A stretch of DNA of 56,171 bases from CAMDBL01 sp964498125 (GCA_964498125.1 CAZCGE010000110.1:1-56171), one strand, 5' to 3'; counted from the stretch's first letter, positions 1 through 7,995 are shown. Program-made: numbers and translations. Notes: a model not told the origin generated them from the letters alone.

Positions 1-51
1 GTCCAGACCCTGACCGCAGGAAAACCGCCGCCCGCCGTGCTCGGCGGCTGA
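1..51 (+). CDS. C-terminal end of an unidentified protein (partial)
   Basis: Frame 1 is open from the window edge and closes with TGA at 49-51 after about 16 codons ending in PPPAVLGG. The fragment is too short to identify. It is listed only because the window may cut a gene here; the frame could also be open by chance in GC-rich DNA. Confidence 0.25.
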   Translation, partial: VQTLTAGKPPPAVLGG

Positions 52-145
52 CGCCCGTCCCGTCAGCCGCAACCCTCCCTCGCTTCAGATGCATTTTTTG
101 CCAATGTCACTGCCAAATCCGTCACATTGAGAATTGCTGGCGCGA

Positions 146-1096
146 CTATTCTTTATTCCCGCCATCGTGGCCAATGTGCAATGGCTTGCGGCCGGCGTCT
201 CGCGAGGCTATCCGCTCGCCCCACATGTTGAGCAGGTTTGCCGCGACGATCACGCCACCGCCGACCAGCACCAGGAGATCGAGCGGCTCGGCATAAAAGA
301 TCGCCGCCACGACCGCGATCAGCGGCAAGCGCAAGAAATCGAGGGGCGCCACGACGATGGCGTCGGCGAGTGCAAACGCGCGCGCCAGCGAGAAGTGCGC
401 CGTCAGCGATGACAGCGCCAACACACCGACCCAGGCCAGGATCGCCGGTTCAGGCAGATGCAGCTTCGGCCAGGCCAGCAACAGACTTGGGAAGGTCTGC
501 AGGAATACCATGTAGGACAGGATGGTCGCCGCCTTGTCGCGGGCGATCAGCTGCTTGACGAGCACCAGCGACAAGGCAAAGCCCACGGCACTGACAAGCG
601 CCGCCACCATGCCGGCCGAATAGGGCTCCGCGCCTGGCTTGACAACGATCAGCGCGCCGAAGAAACCGATCGCGGCGGCCATTAACCGCATGCCCGTCAG
701 CCGCTCGCGCAAAATCAGCGGCGCCATCAGGGCAACCCACAGCGGAGCGGTGAACTCCAGCGCAAATAGTTGTGCCAGAGGAATCAGCGTCAACGCCGTC
801 AACCAGGCATATTGCGCGAAGAAGTGGATGACATTGCGCAACACGTGCCGGGAGAGCTGAACCGTCTTGAACGGCGCGAAACTGCCCGTGGCCAGTGGCA
901 CTGCCACCAGCAGGATGATCAGGGCGTTGAAATTCCGCCAAAACATCAATTCTGGGACGCCCAGCGTGGCCGACGCCTCACGCGCCGCAATGGCAACCAG
1001 CGTGAAAGAGACGAGCGAGCCCATCATCCAGGCGACCGCACCGAGATATCTCTGGGTTGCGGCACGGCTTGCTGCGGTTTCCGGCATGCCCGGCAT
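146..1096 (-). CDS. EamA/DMT-family transporter
   Basis: Probable inner-membrane exporter or permease of the drug/metabolite transporter superfamily; the substrate is unknown. The protein of about 316 residues is very hydrophobic, with roughly ten membrane segments in two repeats. Typical EamA features are the PLWVALMAPLILRERL stretch, where a helix is followed by a basic RERL turn, and the GFFGALIVVKPG stretch after it. An upstream TTG at 1132 is in frame. The ATG at 1096 was preferred because GGAG lies just before it; the ATG at 1087 gives better spacing and is equally possible. It lies directly downstream of the PhzF-family gene on the same strand, so the two are probably cotranscribed. 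Confidence 0.85.
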   Translation of the reverse strand: MPGMPETAASRAATQRYLGAVAWMMGSLVSFTLVAIAAREASATLGVPELMFWRNFNALIILLVAVPLATGSFAPFKTVQLSRHVLRNVIHFFAQYAWLTALTLIPLAQLFALEFTAPLWVALMAPLILRERLTGMRLMAAAIGFFGALIVVKPGAEPYSAGMVAALVSAVGFALSLVLVKQLIARDKAATILSYMVFLQTFPSLLLAWPKLHLPEPAILAWVGVLALSSLTAHFSLARAFALADAIVVAPLDFLRLPLIAVVAAIFYAEPLDLLVLVGGGVIVAANLLNMWGERIASRDAGRKPLHIGHDGGNKE

Positions 1097-1167
1097 CACT
1101 CCGTCGCGGCGAGCGCAGCGCGCCGATTGCAATCGAAACTTTCGTTATCGACAGCCTGCCCGCCACC

Positions 1168-2079
1168 TCAGAGCGTCAGCATACCGTCGCTGACACGCAC
1201 AGCATGCCCGCCGATCCGCACCGACTTGAGGCGATTCTGGTCGACTTCGAGCGTCAGCTGAATGAGGCTCGGCCGGCCCATTTCATAGCCCTGCTCGACG
1301 TTGCGCCGGTGCACGCCGTCGGGCAGCTCATCGTAACGCGCAACGGCACCGGCCAACCCGATCGCAGCCGAGCCGGTGGCCGGGTCCTCGGCGACGCCAC
1401 TCTCGGGCGCGAACATGCGGGCGTGGAACGCGGACGTCTTGTGCACACATTGCCGCGTATAAAGAAACGCCCCCACCCCTTCCTTGCCGCCGAATGCGGG
1501 GGCCCAATGCGACAGGTTGGGACGGGCCTTGGCGATGGCCTCGATCGAGACCACCGGCACGAACGCGAAACTGTTGCCGGCCGCGAACCGCGCAGGCCGA
1601 TGATTCTCGAAGCCGATCTCGGACGGGATCAGGCCGAGCGCTGAAGCAAGCCGCTCGGGTCCCGGTAATTGCCCCTGCTCCTCTGGCAAGCGAGGCGCAT
1701 CGAACTCGGCGAAGGCGGCCTGCGCGGCACCAATGCGCACGCCGACGCGAACGGGACCGATCGCCTCCTCGAGCACAATGATGGCGTCGTGCACCCCTTG
1801 ATGTCCTGGTGCGCGCAGTCCCGCCAGCAGCACTGCCGTGCCGACCGTTGGATGGCCCGCGAACGGCAATTCAGTGGCCGGCGTGAAGATGCGCACGCGC
1901 GCTGTATGCGCCGGGTTCTCCGACTTGAGGACAAACACCGTTTCCGGCGTGTTGAACTCGCGGGCTATCGCCGCCATGCGGGATGCATCCAGTCCATCGG
2001 CATCCAGCACCACGGCCAACGGATTGCCGGTGAACCGGGTATCGGTGAAGACGTCGAGGGTGTGAAAGGGAAGTTGCAT
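1168..2079 (-). CDS. PhzF family isomerase-like protein
   Basis: The 303-residue product matches the PhzF fold of two related halves. Visible family motifs are FTGNPLAVV near residue 16, FNTPETVF with the conserved acidic residue E46 that acts as general acid/base in PhzF, AGHPTVGTA near 74, and EDPATGSAA in the second half. PhzF itself isomerises trans-2,3-dihydro-3-hydroxyanthranilate, but most family members outside phenazine clusters have unknown substrates, and no phenazine genes are present here. The length equals the usual family length. It is the first gene of a pair with the downstream EamA transporter and is divergent from the MoxR gene. Confidence 0.9.
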   Translation of the reverse strand: MQLPFHTLDVFTDTRFTGNPLAVVLDADGLDASRMAAIAREFNTPETVFVLKSENPAHTARVRIFTPATELPFAGHPTVGTAVLLAGLRAPGHQGVHDAIIVLEEAIGPVRVGVRIGAAQAAFAEFDAPRLPEEQGQLPGPERLASALGLIPSEIGFENHRPARFAAGNSFAFVPVVSIEAIAKARPNLSHWAPAFGGKEGVGAFLYTRQCVHKTSAFHARMFAPESGVAEDPATGSAAIGLAGAVARYDELPDGVHRRNVEQGYEMGRPSLIQLTLEVDQNRLKSVRIGGHAVRVSDGMLTL

Positions 2080-2258
2080 GTGTCATTCCAATGGATCAGC
2101 GCCCCACCTTGCAACATTCGCATGCAACCCGCCAGCTCCCCAATGACCTCGCCCCCTTGCCGACCTACCCCCCTGCCCACCGGCCACGCCACCCGTGCGG
2201 CAACCCGGCAGGGTGCACAGATCGCGACACCTTGGGCCCGCTCGGCTATGTTCCAGCC

Positions 2259-3197
2259 ATGATCACGCTTCCCACAACCGTCGAAGAGACACGCGCGGCC
2301 TTGCAGTCGGGCGGCTATCTTGCCGACGAGGCGCTGTCGACGTCCGTGTTTCTCGCTCTGAAGCTCGAGCGGCCGCTGCTGCTGGAGGGCGAGGCCGGCG
2401 TCGGCAAGACCGAGATCGCGCGCGTGCTGGCCGCCGTGCTCGGCCGGCCGCTGATCCGCCTGCAGTGCTACGAGGGCCTCGACGTCTCCTCCGCCGTCTA
2501 CGAGTGGAACTACTCGCGCCAGCTCCTGCACATCCGCGCCGCCGAGGCCGCCCGACATGGCAGCGAAGATGGGCGCGCCGATCTCGCGGCCATGGAGCGC
2601 GACATCTACACTGCGGCCTATCTCTTGAAGCGGCCGCTGCTGCAGGCGCTGGAACTGTCGAAAACCGGCGAGCCGCCGGTACTGCTGATCGACGAGCTCG
2701 ACCGCGCCGACGAGCCGTTCGAGGCCTACCTGCTGGAAATCCTTGCCGACTACCAGGTGACGATCCCCGAACTCGGGACCATCCGCGCCGAGCGGCCACC
2801 GATCACGATCCTGACCTCCAACCGCACACGCGAGGTGCACGACGCGGTGCGGCGACGCTGCTTCTACCACTGGGTCGATTTCCCCAGCGCCGAGCGCGAG
2901 AAGGCGATCCTGGCGCTCAAGGTGCCGGAGGCGCCGGCGGAGCTGAGCCGCCAGATCGTCGCCTTCATCCAGTCGCTGCGCCAGATGGACCTCTACAAAA
3001 ACCCCGGCATCGCCGAGAGCATCAACTGGGCGCAGGCGCTGACATCGCTCAATACGGTGGCGCTCGATCCGCAGAAGGTCGATTCGACGCTCGGCACCCT
3101 GCTCAAATACCAGGACGACATCGCCCGCATCAAGGGCAGCGAGGCGGCACGCCTGGTCGAGAAGGTGCGGGGCGATGCACGGACGATGGCGGGGTGA
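2259..3197 (+). CDS. MoxR-family AAA+ ATPase, CoxD-like
   Basis: AAA+ ATPase of about 312 residues. Walker A GEAGVGKTEIAR lies at about residues 44-55 and Walker B VLLIDELDRAD at about 141-151, followed by a sensor-like TILTSNRTREVHD stretch. The ATG at 2259 was chosen over an in-frame ATG at 2091 because the intervening translation is proline-rich noise. The insertion between the Walker motifs and the RRRCFYHWVDFP motif resemble the CoxD branch, whose members work with CoxE-type VWA proteins in maturing the CO-dehydrogenase active site. A matching CoxE-like gene lies about 15 kb away rather than adjacent, so the pairing here is an inference. No CO-dehydrogenase structural genes are visible. 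Confidence 0.88.
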   Translation: MITLPTTVEETRAALQSGGYLADEALSTSVFLALKLERPLLLEGEAGVGKTEIARVLAAVLGRPLIRLQCYEGLDVSSAVYEWNYSRQLLHIRAAEAARHGSEDGRADLAAMERDIYTAAYLLKRPLLQALELSKTGEPPVLLIDELDRADEPFEAYLLEILADYQVTIPELGTIRAERPPITILTSNRTREVHDAVRRRCFYHWVDFPSAEREKAILALKVPEAPAELSRQIVAFIQSLRQMDLYKNPGIAESINWAQALTSLNTVALDPQKVDSTLGTLLKYQDDIARIKGSEAARLVEKVRGDARTMAG

Positions 3198-3280
3198 GCG
3201 GGTGGGTGCGGTGTTGCGATGTCGACGCTCGGCGGGTTTCAGCCCGTTGACAGCTTGATCGCACGCCATCGATCGTCGTC

Positions 3281-3598
3281 TCACGCGATCGTGTCGAGGC
3301 CTTTGGTCTTGACCAGAGCCAACAGCTTGAGAGCCATCCGGCTCGGTTTCTTGTCGCCGCATTCCCACTTGGACACCAGACCGGTGGTCACCCCGATGTG
3401 CTCGGCGAACACGGCTTGGCTGACGCCCGCCGTCTCGCGGATGGCGCGGATTTGCGCCGCCGTCAGCTTCTCGGTCTTGGTCAGGCACATGCGGTCGAAC
3501 TCGCGCATCGTCGTCTTGTCCACCGCCCCGATCTCGTGGAGGTCGGCCATCGCCCGATGCACGGAGCGTGTCACGTCACTCTTGTACCTCTTCGCCAT
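3281..3598 (-). CDS. HigA/Xre-type antitoxin with helix-turn-helix
   Basis: The 105-residue protein has a C-terminal Xre-type helix-turn-helix at about residues 57-80 (GVSQAVFAEHIGVTTGLVSKWE), the arrangement of HigA-like antitoxins of toxin-first modules. Its start overlaps the 3' end of the toxin gene by 23 bases, which implies translational coupling. Antitoxins of this type usually bind a palindrome in the module's promoter and repress it together with the toxin; such a palindrome is present upstream at 4008-4023. The N-terminal part of about 45 residues is presumably the toxin-binding region (inferred). Confidence 0.88.
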   Translation of the reverse strand: MAKRYKSDVTRSVHRAMADLHEIGAVDKTTMREFDRMCLTKTEKLTAAQIRAIRETAGVSQAVFAEHIGVTTGLVSKWECGDKKPSRMALKLLALVKTKGLDTIA

Positions 3599-3965
3599 CG
3601 CAATCGACCTCCATCCATTTGCCGTCTTTCAGAGCTTTGTTGATCGTCGCGTCATCGAGCTGAAAGAATGCGGTCGCCGCTGCCTTCAGTGCCTTGATCT
3701 CGGCATCGTCCAAATTGTCCTGCACGTTCTTGGCAAACCCGTGAAGGAACACCGCACGGTGCGCCCGCCGGTAGGCAATCAGCGTACGATATCCACCCGA
3801 CCGCCCTTGTCCCTTGCGTGGCACGCGTTGCTTGATCAGGCCACCGGTCAAGTCGGCATCGATAAGTCCGCGCTCAGCCCGAGCAATCGCCTCACACAGG
3901 GCGGCATCGTCGATTTTCTCCTGGCGCGCAAACCGCGCAAAATCCTTCGTCTTGTAGATCCGCAA
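3576..3965 (-). CDS. RelE-like toxin of a toxin-first type II TA module
   Basis: The 129-residue protein begins RIYKTKDFARFARQ and contains GLIDADLTGGLIKQR, GGYRTLIAYRR and FLHGFAKN, the pattern of the proteobacterial RelE-type toxin family (PF06296-like) that presumably cleaves ribosome-associated mRNA. The start is a TTG with a good GGAGAGG ribosome site; no in-frame ATG lies close by. The antitoxin gene follows with a 23-base overlap, giving the HigBA-like order. Basic residues in the KQRVPRKGQGRSGG loop fit an RNA-binding surface. The module sits alone between a MoxR gene and a RidA-like gene, with no other mobile signature. Confidence 0.88.
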   Translation of the reverse strand: MRIYKTKDFARFARQEKIDDAALCEAIARAERGLIDADLTGGLIKQRVPRKGQGRSGGYRTLIAYRRAHRAVFLHGFAKNVQDNLDDAEIKALKAAATAFFQLDDATINKALKDGKWMEVDCDGEEVQE

Positions 3966-3989
3966 TCAGCCTCTCCCGTCTCGTCCGGC

Positions 3990-4023
3990 AATGTATAACA
4001 CCTAGTGACATATTTCAATATGT
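3990..4023 (-). promoter_or_regulatory. Promoter with palindromic operator of the TA module
   Basis: A perfect 7-2-7 palindrome, ACATATT-TC-AATATGT, lies at 4008-4023, about 43 bases upstream of the toxin start. On the minus strand it contains TTGAAA (4018-4013), a -35-like box, followed at 15-17 bases by TATACA or TACATT as a -10. Operator and promoter therefore overlap, as expected for autorepression by the HTH antitoxin. Base composition is much more AT-rich than the surroundings. Confidence 0.55.
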
Positions 4024-4098
4024 AAGCGTGAAGGTCGGCAATTGGCAAGCGACAACCTGACCTTCCGGCCGCAGCCGTTGCACAGCGGCGGCTTGGTC

Positions 4099-4126
4099 GG
4101 TTAATGGGGCACGCGCCCCAATAACC
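4099..4126. repeat. Hairpin GGTTAATGGGGC/GCCCCAATAACC
   Basis: Arms of 12 bases with one mismatch are separated by a 4-base loop (ACGC). It lies in the spacer between the TA promoter and the RidA-like gene and could end transcription from either side, but no T-tract follows. Confidence 0.35.
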
Positions 4127-4150
4127 GCCACTCACGTCGGCACTCAACCA

Positions 4151-4174
4151 CCCGCCCGCCTCCGGCGGGACGGG
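4151..4174 (-). terminator. GC-rich hairpin after the RidA-like gene
   Basis: CCCGCCCGCC pairs with GGCGGG-a-CGGG across a 3-base loop, leaving one bulged A. It begins 16 bases beyond the stop codon of the RidA-like gene. There is no clear T-run, so it is only a candidate terminator. Confidence 0.35.
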
Positions 4175-4189
4175 CCTGACCCCGTCCGA

Positions 4190-4579
4190 TCAAGCCTTCG
4201 CCGCCACCGTTTCCATTTCGACCACCCACTTCGCTTGGGCGAGCCGGCTGACGACGACCCAGGTCGAGGCCGGGACGTGGCCGGGCGCGAGATATTTCTC
4301 GCGATGCGGCCGGAGGTATTTCAGGCCGTCGGGGTCTGTCGAATAGACGTTGATGCGCACGATGTTCTCCGGCCCCATGCCGGCATCGGCCAGGATGGCC
4401 AGCGTGTTCTGCCAGATCACCTCGTGTTGCGCTTCGAAGCCGTCGGGCACGGTGCCATCGGGGCGCACGCCGACCTGGCCGGCGGTGAACAACCAGCGTG
4501 CGTTGGGTGGCACTTCGACGCTGTGGCTGTAGAGCGCTTGCGGCGGGGCGACGGTCGCGGCGTTGCGGGTCTTCAACAT
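4190..4579 (-). CDS. RidA (YjgF/YER057c/UK114) family protein lacking the usual catalytic Arg
   Basis: The 129-residue product has the normal Rid length and fold motifs: LFTAGQVGVRPDG, NTLAILADAGMGPENIVRINVY and a C-terminal VVEMETVAAKA. Archetypal RidA hydrolyses reactive enamine/imine intermediates and needs Arg105 in a PARSCVEV context. Here the matching position is a Ser (PASTWVVV, S105), so the protein probably belongs to one of the Rid subfamilies without this deaminase activity. The ATG at 4579 follows a strong GGAGGA site; an upstream in-frame ATG at 4663 would add an arginine-rich tail unlike the family. It stands alone, 120 bases from the polyprenyl synthase gene. Confidence 0.88.
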   Translation of the reverse strand: MLKTRNAATVAPPQALYSHSVEVPPNARWLFTAGQVGVRPDGTVPDGFEAQHEVIWQNTLAILADAGMGPENIVRINVYSTDPDGLKYLRPHREKYLAPGHVPASTWVVVSRLAQAKWVVEMETVAAKA

Positions 4580-4699
4580 GGTGTGTCCTCCGGTGAGCTT
4601 GATGCGGATCAGCGGCGGCCTCTGGCGGTGACGCGGCCGGCCGTGCTGATTATATCGTCGCATCTGCTGCTTTGGTAACCGGTATCGCCCGCGGCGGGC

Positions 4700-5602
4700 T
4701 CAGCGCTTGCGACGCGCCAGGAATCGCGCGGCCTCGCGCAACGGCTCGGCGGCAGCACCGAAGGTGTTCAGGGCCGCGATGGCGTCGGCTTCGGCCTCAG
4801 CCAACTGTGATCGTGCCATCTCGATCCCCATGAGACTGACCAGCGTCGCCTTGCCGAGGCTCGCGTCCTTGGCAACCGCTTTGCCGACCGTCGCCGTATC
4901 GCCCTCGACGTCGAGCAGATCATCGCCAATCTGAAAGGCCAGGCCCAGGGCAGCGCCATAGCGCGCCACGGCTTGGTGCTGCACCGTCTCCGCGCGACCG
5001 AGAATGGCGCCAGCTTCCACGGCGAACGTGATGAGAGCGCCTGTTTTCATCGCCTGCAGGCGGCGGATGTGGGCGAGAGTGGGGTGCGCGGACGGCTCGA
5101 GTTTCTCGGCCTCCATGTCGAGGGCCTGGCCGCCGACCATGCCAATGGCCCCCGAAGCCCGCGCCAGGCCAGAGATCAGGTTCAAGCGCAGCGTGGGATC
5201 GGGATGTGTGGTCGCATTGGCCATGATCTCGAAGGCCGCCGTCAACAAGGCATCGCCGGCCAGCACCGCCGTCCACTCGTCGAACGCTGCCCAGACGGTC
5301 GGTGCGCCGCGGCGTAGCTTGTCGTTGTCCATGGCCGGCAGGTCATCGTGGACAAGGCTGTAGCAATGCAGGCATTCCAGCGCGCAGGCCGCATCGATGG
5401 CCGCATCGGCCGCAAGACCGAACAGCGCCGCCGACTCCAGCACCAGGAACGGCCGAAAGCGCTTGCCTTGGCCGAGAACGGCATGGCGCATGGCCGCCAA
5501 CAGGCGTGCCGGTACCCCTGTCATGCGCTGTGTCGAGAAGAGGTCGCTCAGCCGCTGCTCGATCGGGGCCGTTCTTGCAGCTAGCCTTTGCTCGAAGGTC
5601 AT
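4700..5602 (-). CDS. Short-chain polyprenyl (farnesyl/geranylgeranyl) diphosphate synthase
   Basis: Trans-prenyltransferase of 300 residues that condenses isopentenyl diphosphate with allylic diphosphates in the cytosol. The first Asp-rich motif is DDLPAMDND at residues 86-94 and the second is GDDLLD at 226-231. The KRFRP substrate loop lies near 47-51 and GKATLVSLMG near 250-259, as in IspA-type enzymes. Product length cannot be read with certainty; IspA-like farnesyl synthase is the simplest call. The ATG at 5602 matches the family start; the frame stays open further upstream but the translation there is arginine-rich noise. It is divergent from mtgA with an 89-base spacer to its ATG. Confidence 0.92.
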   Translation of the reverse strand: MTFEQRLAARTAPIEQRLSDLFSTQRMTGVPARLLAAMRHAVLGQGKRFRPFLVLESAALFGLAADAAIDAACALECLHCYSLVHDDLPAMDNDKLRRGAPTVWAAFDEWTAVLAGDALLTAAFEIMANATTHPDPTLRLNLISGLARASGAIGMVGGQALDMEAEKLEPSAHPTLAHIRRLQAMKTGALITFAVEAGAILGRAETVQHQAVARYGAALGLAFQIGDDLLDVEGDTATVGKAVAKDASLGKATLVSLMGIEMARSQLAEAEADAIAALNTFGAAAEPLREAARFLARRKR

Positions 5603-5691
5603 GGCGCACCATATGCTACGTTGTCTGCTCCAGCGACGGCTCTGCGTGGGTCTGCGACGGCATATAGCATTTCGATTGAGGTGGCGTGAGC

Positions 5692-6510
5692 ATGAGTCGA
5701 CCGCCGGCCGCCGACGAGGGGGATTCAGCACAACACCATCCTGCGCCGGGCTACCGCGATGCAGGATCGGCGCCCCTCGCCACCGGGGTAGCCATGGCCG
5801 CCTCGCACGTCTGGCAAGCGAGCACTGTCTGGCGACGGATTGGCTTGCGCCTGGCGCGCTGGGTGCTGGCCGCGGCGATGCTGTGGCTTTTCCTCGTCGT
5901 GGCGGCGATCGTGCTCTACCGCTGGGTCGACCCGCCATTCACGACGCTGACGGCGGCGGCGCGATTGGTTGGCCGGGACGTGCGCCAGACCTGGGTCGGG
6001 CTCGATCGTGTCGCACCCGGCCTCATTCGCGCCGTGATCGCTTCGGAGGATGCGCGCTTCTGCCAGCATTTTGGCGTCAGCATCGACGAGATCGAGAAGG
6101 CGATCGAACGCAGCCGCGACGGCATCCCGCGCGGCGCCAGCACCATCTCCATGCAGGTGACCAAGAACCTCTTCCTGTGGCCGCAGCGCAGCTATGTCCG
6201 CAAGGCCGTCGAGATACCCCTGACGCTGGTGCTGGAAGCGGTGCTGCCCAAGCGCAGAATCCTGGAGATCTACCTCAACGTGGCGGAATGGGGTCCCGGC
6301 GTGTTTGGCATCGAGGCGGCGGCCCGCCATCACTTCCGCAAGCCGGCGTCAAGGCTCAGTGAAGCAGAAAACGCGCTGCTGGCCGTGGCTCTTCCCAATC
6401 CACTGGCGCGCAATCCAGCTCGCCCGAGCCCCGGCGTGCAGCGCTTGGCTCAGGGCATCGCCGCCCGCAGTCACGCCAGCCCGCGCATGGCGCACTGCAT
6501 CCTCAACTGA
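5692..6510 (+). CDS. mtgA: Monofunctional biosynthetic peptidoglycan transglycosylase
   Basis: Membrane-anchored GT51 glycosyltransferase that polymerises lipid II into glycan strands. A single membrane segment lies at about residues 54-78, preceded by a cytoplasmic tail of about 50 residues. The catalytic Glu is in ASEDARFCQHFG (about E119). The other GT51 motifs follow in order: RGASTISMQVTKNLFLW, KRRILEIYLNVAEWG and GVFGIEAAA. There is no transpeptidase domain, so it is MtgA rather than a class A PBP. Starts at GTG 5686, ATG 5692 and ATG 5794 are all in frame; 5692 has GAGG ten bases upstream, while 5794 would give the shortest typical MtgA. Confidence 0.93.
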   Translation: MSRPPAADEGDSAQHHPAPGYRDAGSAPLATGVAMAASHVWQASTVWRRIGLRLARWVLAAAMLWLFLVVAAIVLYRWVDPPFTTLTAAARLVGRDVRQTWVGLDRVAPGLIRAVIASEDARFCQHFGVSIDEIEKAIERSRDGIPRGASTISMQVTKNLFLWPQRSYVRKAVEIPLTLVLEAVLPKRRILEIYLNVAEWGPGVFGIEAAARHHFRKPASRLSEAENALLAVALPNPLARNPARPSPGVQRLAQGIAARSHASPRMAHCILN

Positions 6511-6512
6511 AG

Positions 6513-6536
6513 GGCTGACCGAAGCCTCGGTCGGCT
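6513..6536. terminator. Bidirectional terminator-like hairpin between mtgA and the cheY-like gene
   Basis: GGCTGACCGA and TCGGTCGGCT form a ten-pair stem (two G-T pairs) with the loop AGCC, exactly between the two convergent stop codons. Confidence 0.55.
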
Positions 6537-6910
6537 CAGGTGGTTGGCGGTGCAATGGCCTTGTCGATCATGTCCCGCAGCGTCTTGTCGTTGAAGGGCT
6601 TGATCAGATAACCGGTGACGCCGGCGTTCTTGGCAGCCGTGACGTAGTCGGGTTTGGATTCGGCCGTGATGAGAATAAACGGCAGCGTTGCTCGATCGGG
6701 ATTGGCCCGCACCTTTTGCAACAGCTCAAAGCCCGTCATCGGCTCCATGTTCCAGTCGGAGATGATCAGGCCATACTGATTGGCCAGGATCTTCTCGTAG
6801 GCCGCCACGCCGTTGGCCGCTTCATCCACGTCCTCGTAGCCGATCTGTTTCAGCAGCTTCTTGGTGATGCGAACCATGGTCGGAAAATCATCGACCACGA
6901 GAACTTTCAT
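6536..6910 (-). CDS. CheY-like single-domain response regulator
   Basis: The 124-residue stand-alone receiver domain keeps all phosphorylation residues: acidic pair D7-D8 (VVDDFP), phospho-acceptor D52 (IISDWNMEP), T82 (ILITAES) and K104 (YLIKPF). MVRITKKLLKQIGY and DWNMEPMTGFELL are close to CheY proteins that bind the flagellar switch FliM. The flagellar genes 2 kb away make a motility role likely. Upstream lie two strong hairpins (6954-6995 and 7038-7092) that separate it from the lysozyme gene, so it probably has its own promoter between about 6911 and 6953. Confidence 0.93.
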   Translation of the reverse strand: MKVLVVDDFPTMVRITKKLLKQIGYEDVDEAANGVAAYEKILANQYGLIISDWNMEPMTGFELLQKVRANPDRATLPFILITAESKPDYVTAAKNAGVTGYLIKPFNDKTLRDMIDKAIAPPTT

Positions 6911-6953
6911 TTTGGCACTCGATATGTTCAGTTTCCCCGCGGTTGGACTGCGT

Positions 6954-6995
6954 TATACCAATCTGCATGGGTGTTGACCCATGCAGATTGGTATA
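6954..6995. repeat. Perfect 18-bp hairpin, copy 1 of an ATACCAA palindrome
   Basis: The arms at 6954-6971 and 6978-6995 are perfectly complementary over 18 bases (TATACCAATCTGCATGGG) with the six-base loop TGTTGA. It resembles the hairpin at 7038-7092 and lies upstream of the cheY-like gene. Confidence 0.8.
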
Positions 6996-7037
6996 CGCGC
7001 GCAGGGTTGGCGTGGCGGCTGCGCGCAAACAAAAGAG

Positions 7038-7092
7038 AATACCAACCTGCGCACGGCATAACTGAGAGTCAGAGTCTGCGCAGGTTGGTATT
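7038..7092. repeat. Perfect 16-bp inverted repeat, copy 2 of the ATACCAA palindrome
   Basis: AATACCAACCTGCGCA at 7038-7053 is repeated inverted at 7077-7092 with a 23-base loop. The shared outer half ATACCAA-CTGC and the different inner half suggest two members of one palindromic family. It sits just downstream of the lysozyme stop codon and may also end that transcript. Confidence 0.75.
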
Positions 7093-7101
7093 ATAGGCCG
7101 A

Positions 7102-7836
7102 TCAAACGCTGGTCGTGGCGCGTGCACTTCTCCGGCGATCCCCCGAGAAAAGCGCTGATCCCGTCGCATCGCCGCGATCCAGGGCTGAGGAATGAGCGAA
7201 GAGGGCCAGGACGCGGAGTCCGGCGAGAAGCGCCATGAAGCGAGCAGCACCGTCGTCGGGCCCCGCGGCCGGCCGATTGGAGCGATCCGTTGGCGGATCG
7301 GCGCGCATGGTTGTGGCCGTTGCGGGCTCGGGCTGCGGCGAGGGACCCTCGACAAGGTCACTGGTCATGGCGCGCGCGATTGGCTCGGCTGGGTCGAGGC
7401 CAGAGGCTTCCGCCACGCCGTTGGCGAACCACTGCGCCTCGACGGTGCGCCGCTGGACCAGGCCTGCAAGCTTTTCGCCGCCGGCATGCACGTACGTCGT
7501 GAAAATAGCCCTGGCTTGGTCGAGGTCGCCCGCCTTGATGGCCGCACCCAGTCCGGACGACATCCAGGCCGTGCCCGCATTGAATGTCAACGACGTCAAG
7601 GCAGCGGCGCTGCCCTCGTCCAACATCGGCGCAAACCGCGTGACGGCCCGGCGCGCCGCGTCGATCTCCGTCCGGAAGCGGCTCTCTGCTTCGGCTCGAT
7701 CGATGACCTCGCCGGGATGCCGCGCCCGGGTGCCAAATCCGTTCGACCACTGCTTATAGTCGTGGCCGGCCCTGGCTGTGTATCCTTCGAACGACCGGAT
7801 CGAATCGAGATATTGCGGCCGCATTGCGATCCCCAT
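7102..7836 (-). CDS. Phage-type lysozyme (glycoside hydrolase family 24)-like protein
   Basis: The first 160 residues or so match GH24 muramidases: FEGYTARAGHDYKQWSNGFGT carries E17, D26 and S31/T36 in roughly the spacing of the T4-type Glu-Asp-Thr triad, followed by ALTSLTFNAGTAW and LVQRRTVEAQWF. A Ser sits where the family usually has Thr. A Pro/Ala-rich tail of about 70 residues contains a moderately hydrophobic stretch (MALLAGLRVLALFA). There is no signal peptide and no phage gene around it. Position next to cheY and the flagellar operon raises the possibility that it helps appendages cross the wall, but this is speculative. ATG 7824 is an alternative start. Confidence 0.82.
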   Translation of the reverse strand: MGIAMRPQYLDSIRSFEGYTARAGHDYKQWSNGFGTRARHPGEVIDRAEAESRFRTEIDAARRAVTRFAPMLDEGSAAALTSLTFNAGTAWMSSGLGAAIKAGDLDQARAIFTTYVHAGGEKLAGLVQRRTVEAQWFANGVAEASGLDPAEPIARAMTSDLVEGPSPQPEPATATTMRADPPTDRSNRPAAGPDDGAARFMALLAGLRVLALFAHSSALDRGDATGSALFSGDRRRSARATTSV

Positions 7837-7995
7837 CCCAGCAGGGCTGTGTCTAAACCGGCAACATTGCGCCGGGCTGACGTGCGCGGTGGACGGACGT
7901 AGATGGTTAGATTTCGAAGGTTCCAGTCCACCGATTGCTCACGCTCTCTTGATAGGGTGCGCAGCGATCCAAACCCCTACAGAGAGTGATGTGGC

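Noticed and set aside
7102..7836. Prophage remnant around the lysozyme gene
   Set aside because: No integrase, structural, holin or att-like sequences were found nearby.
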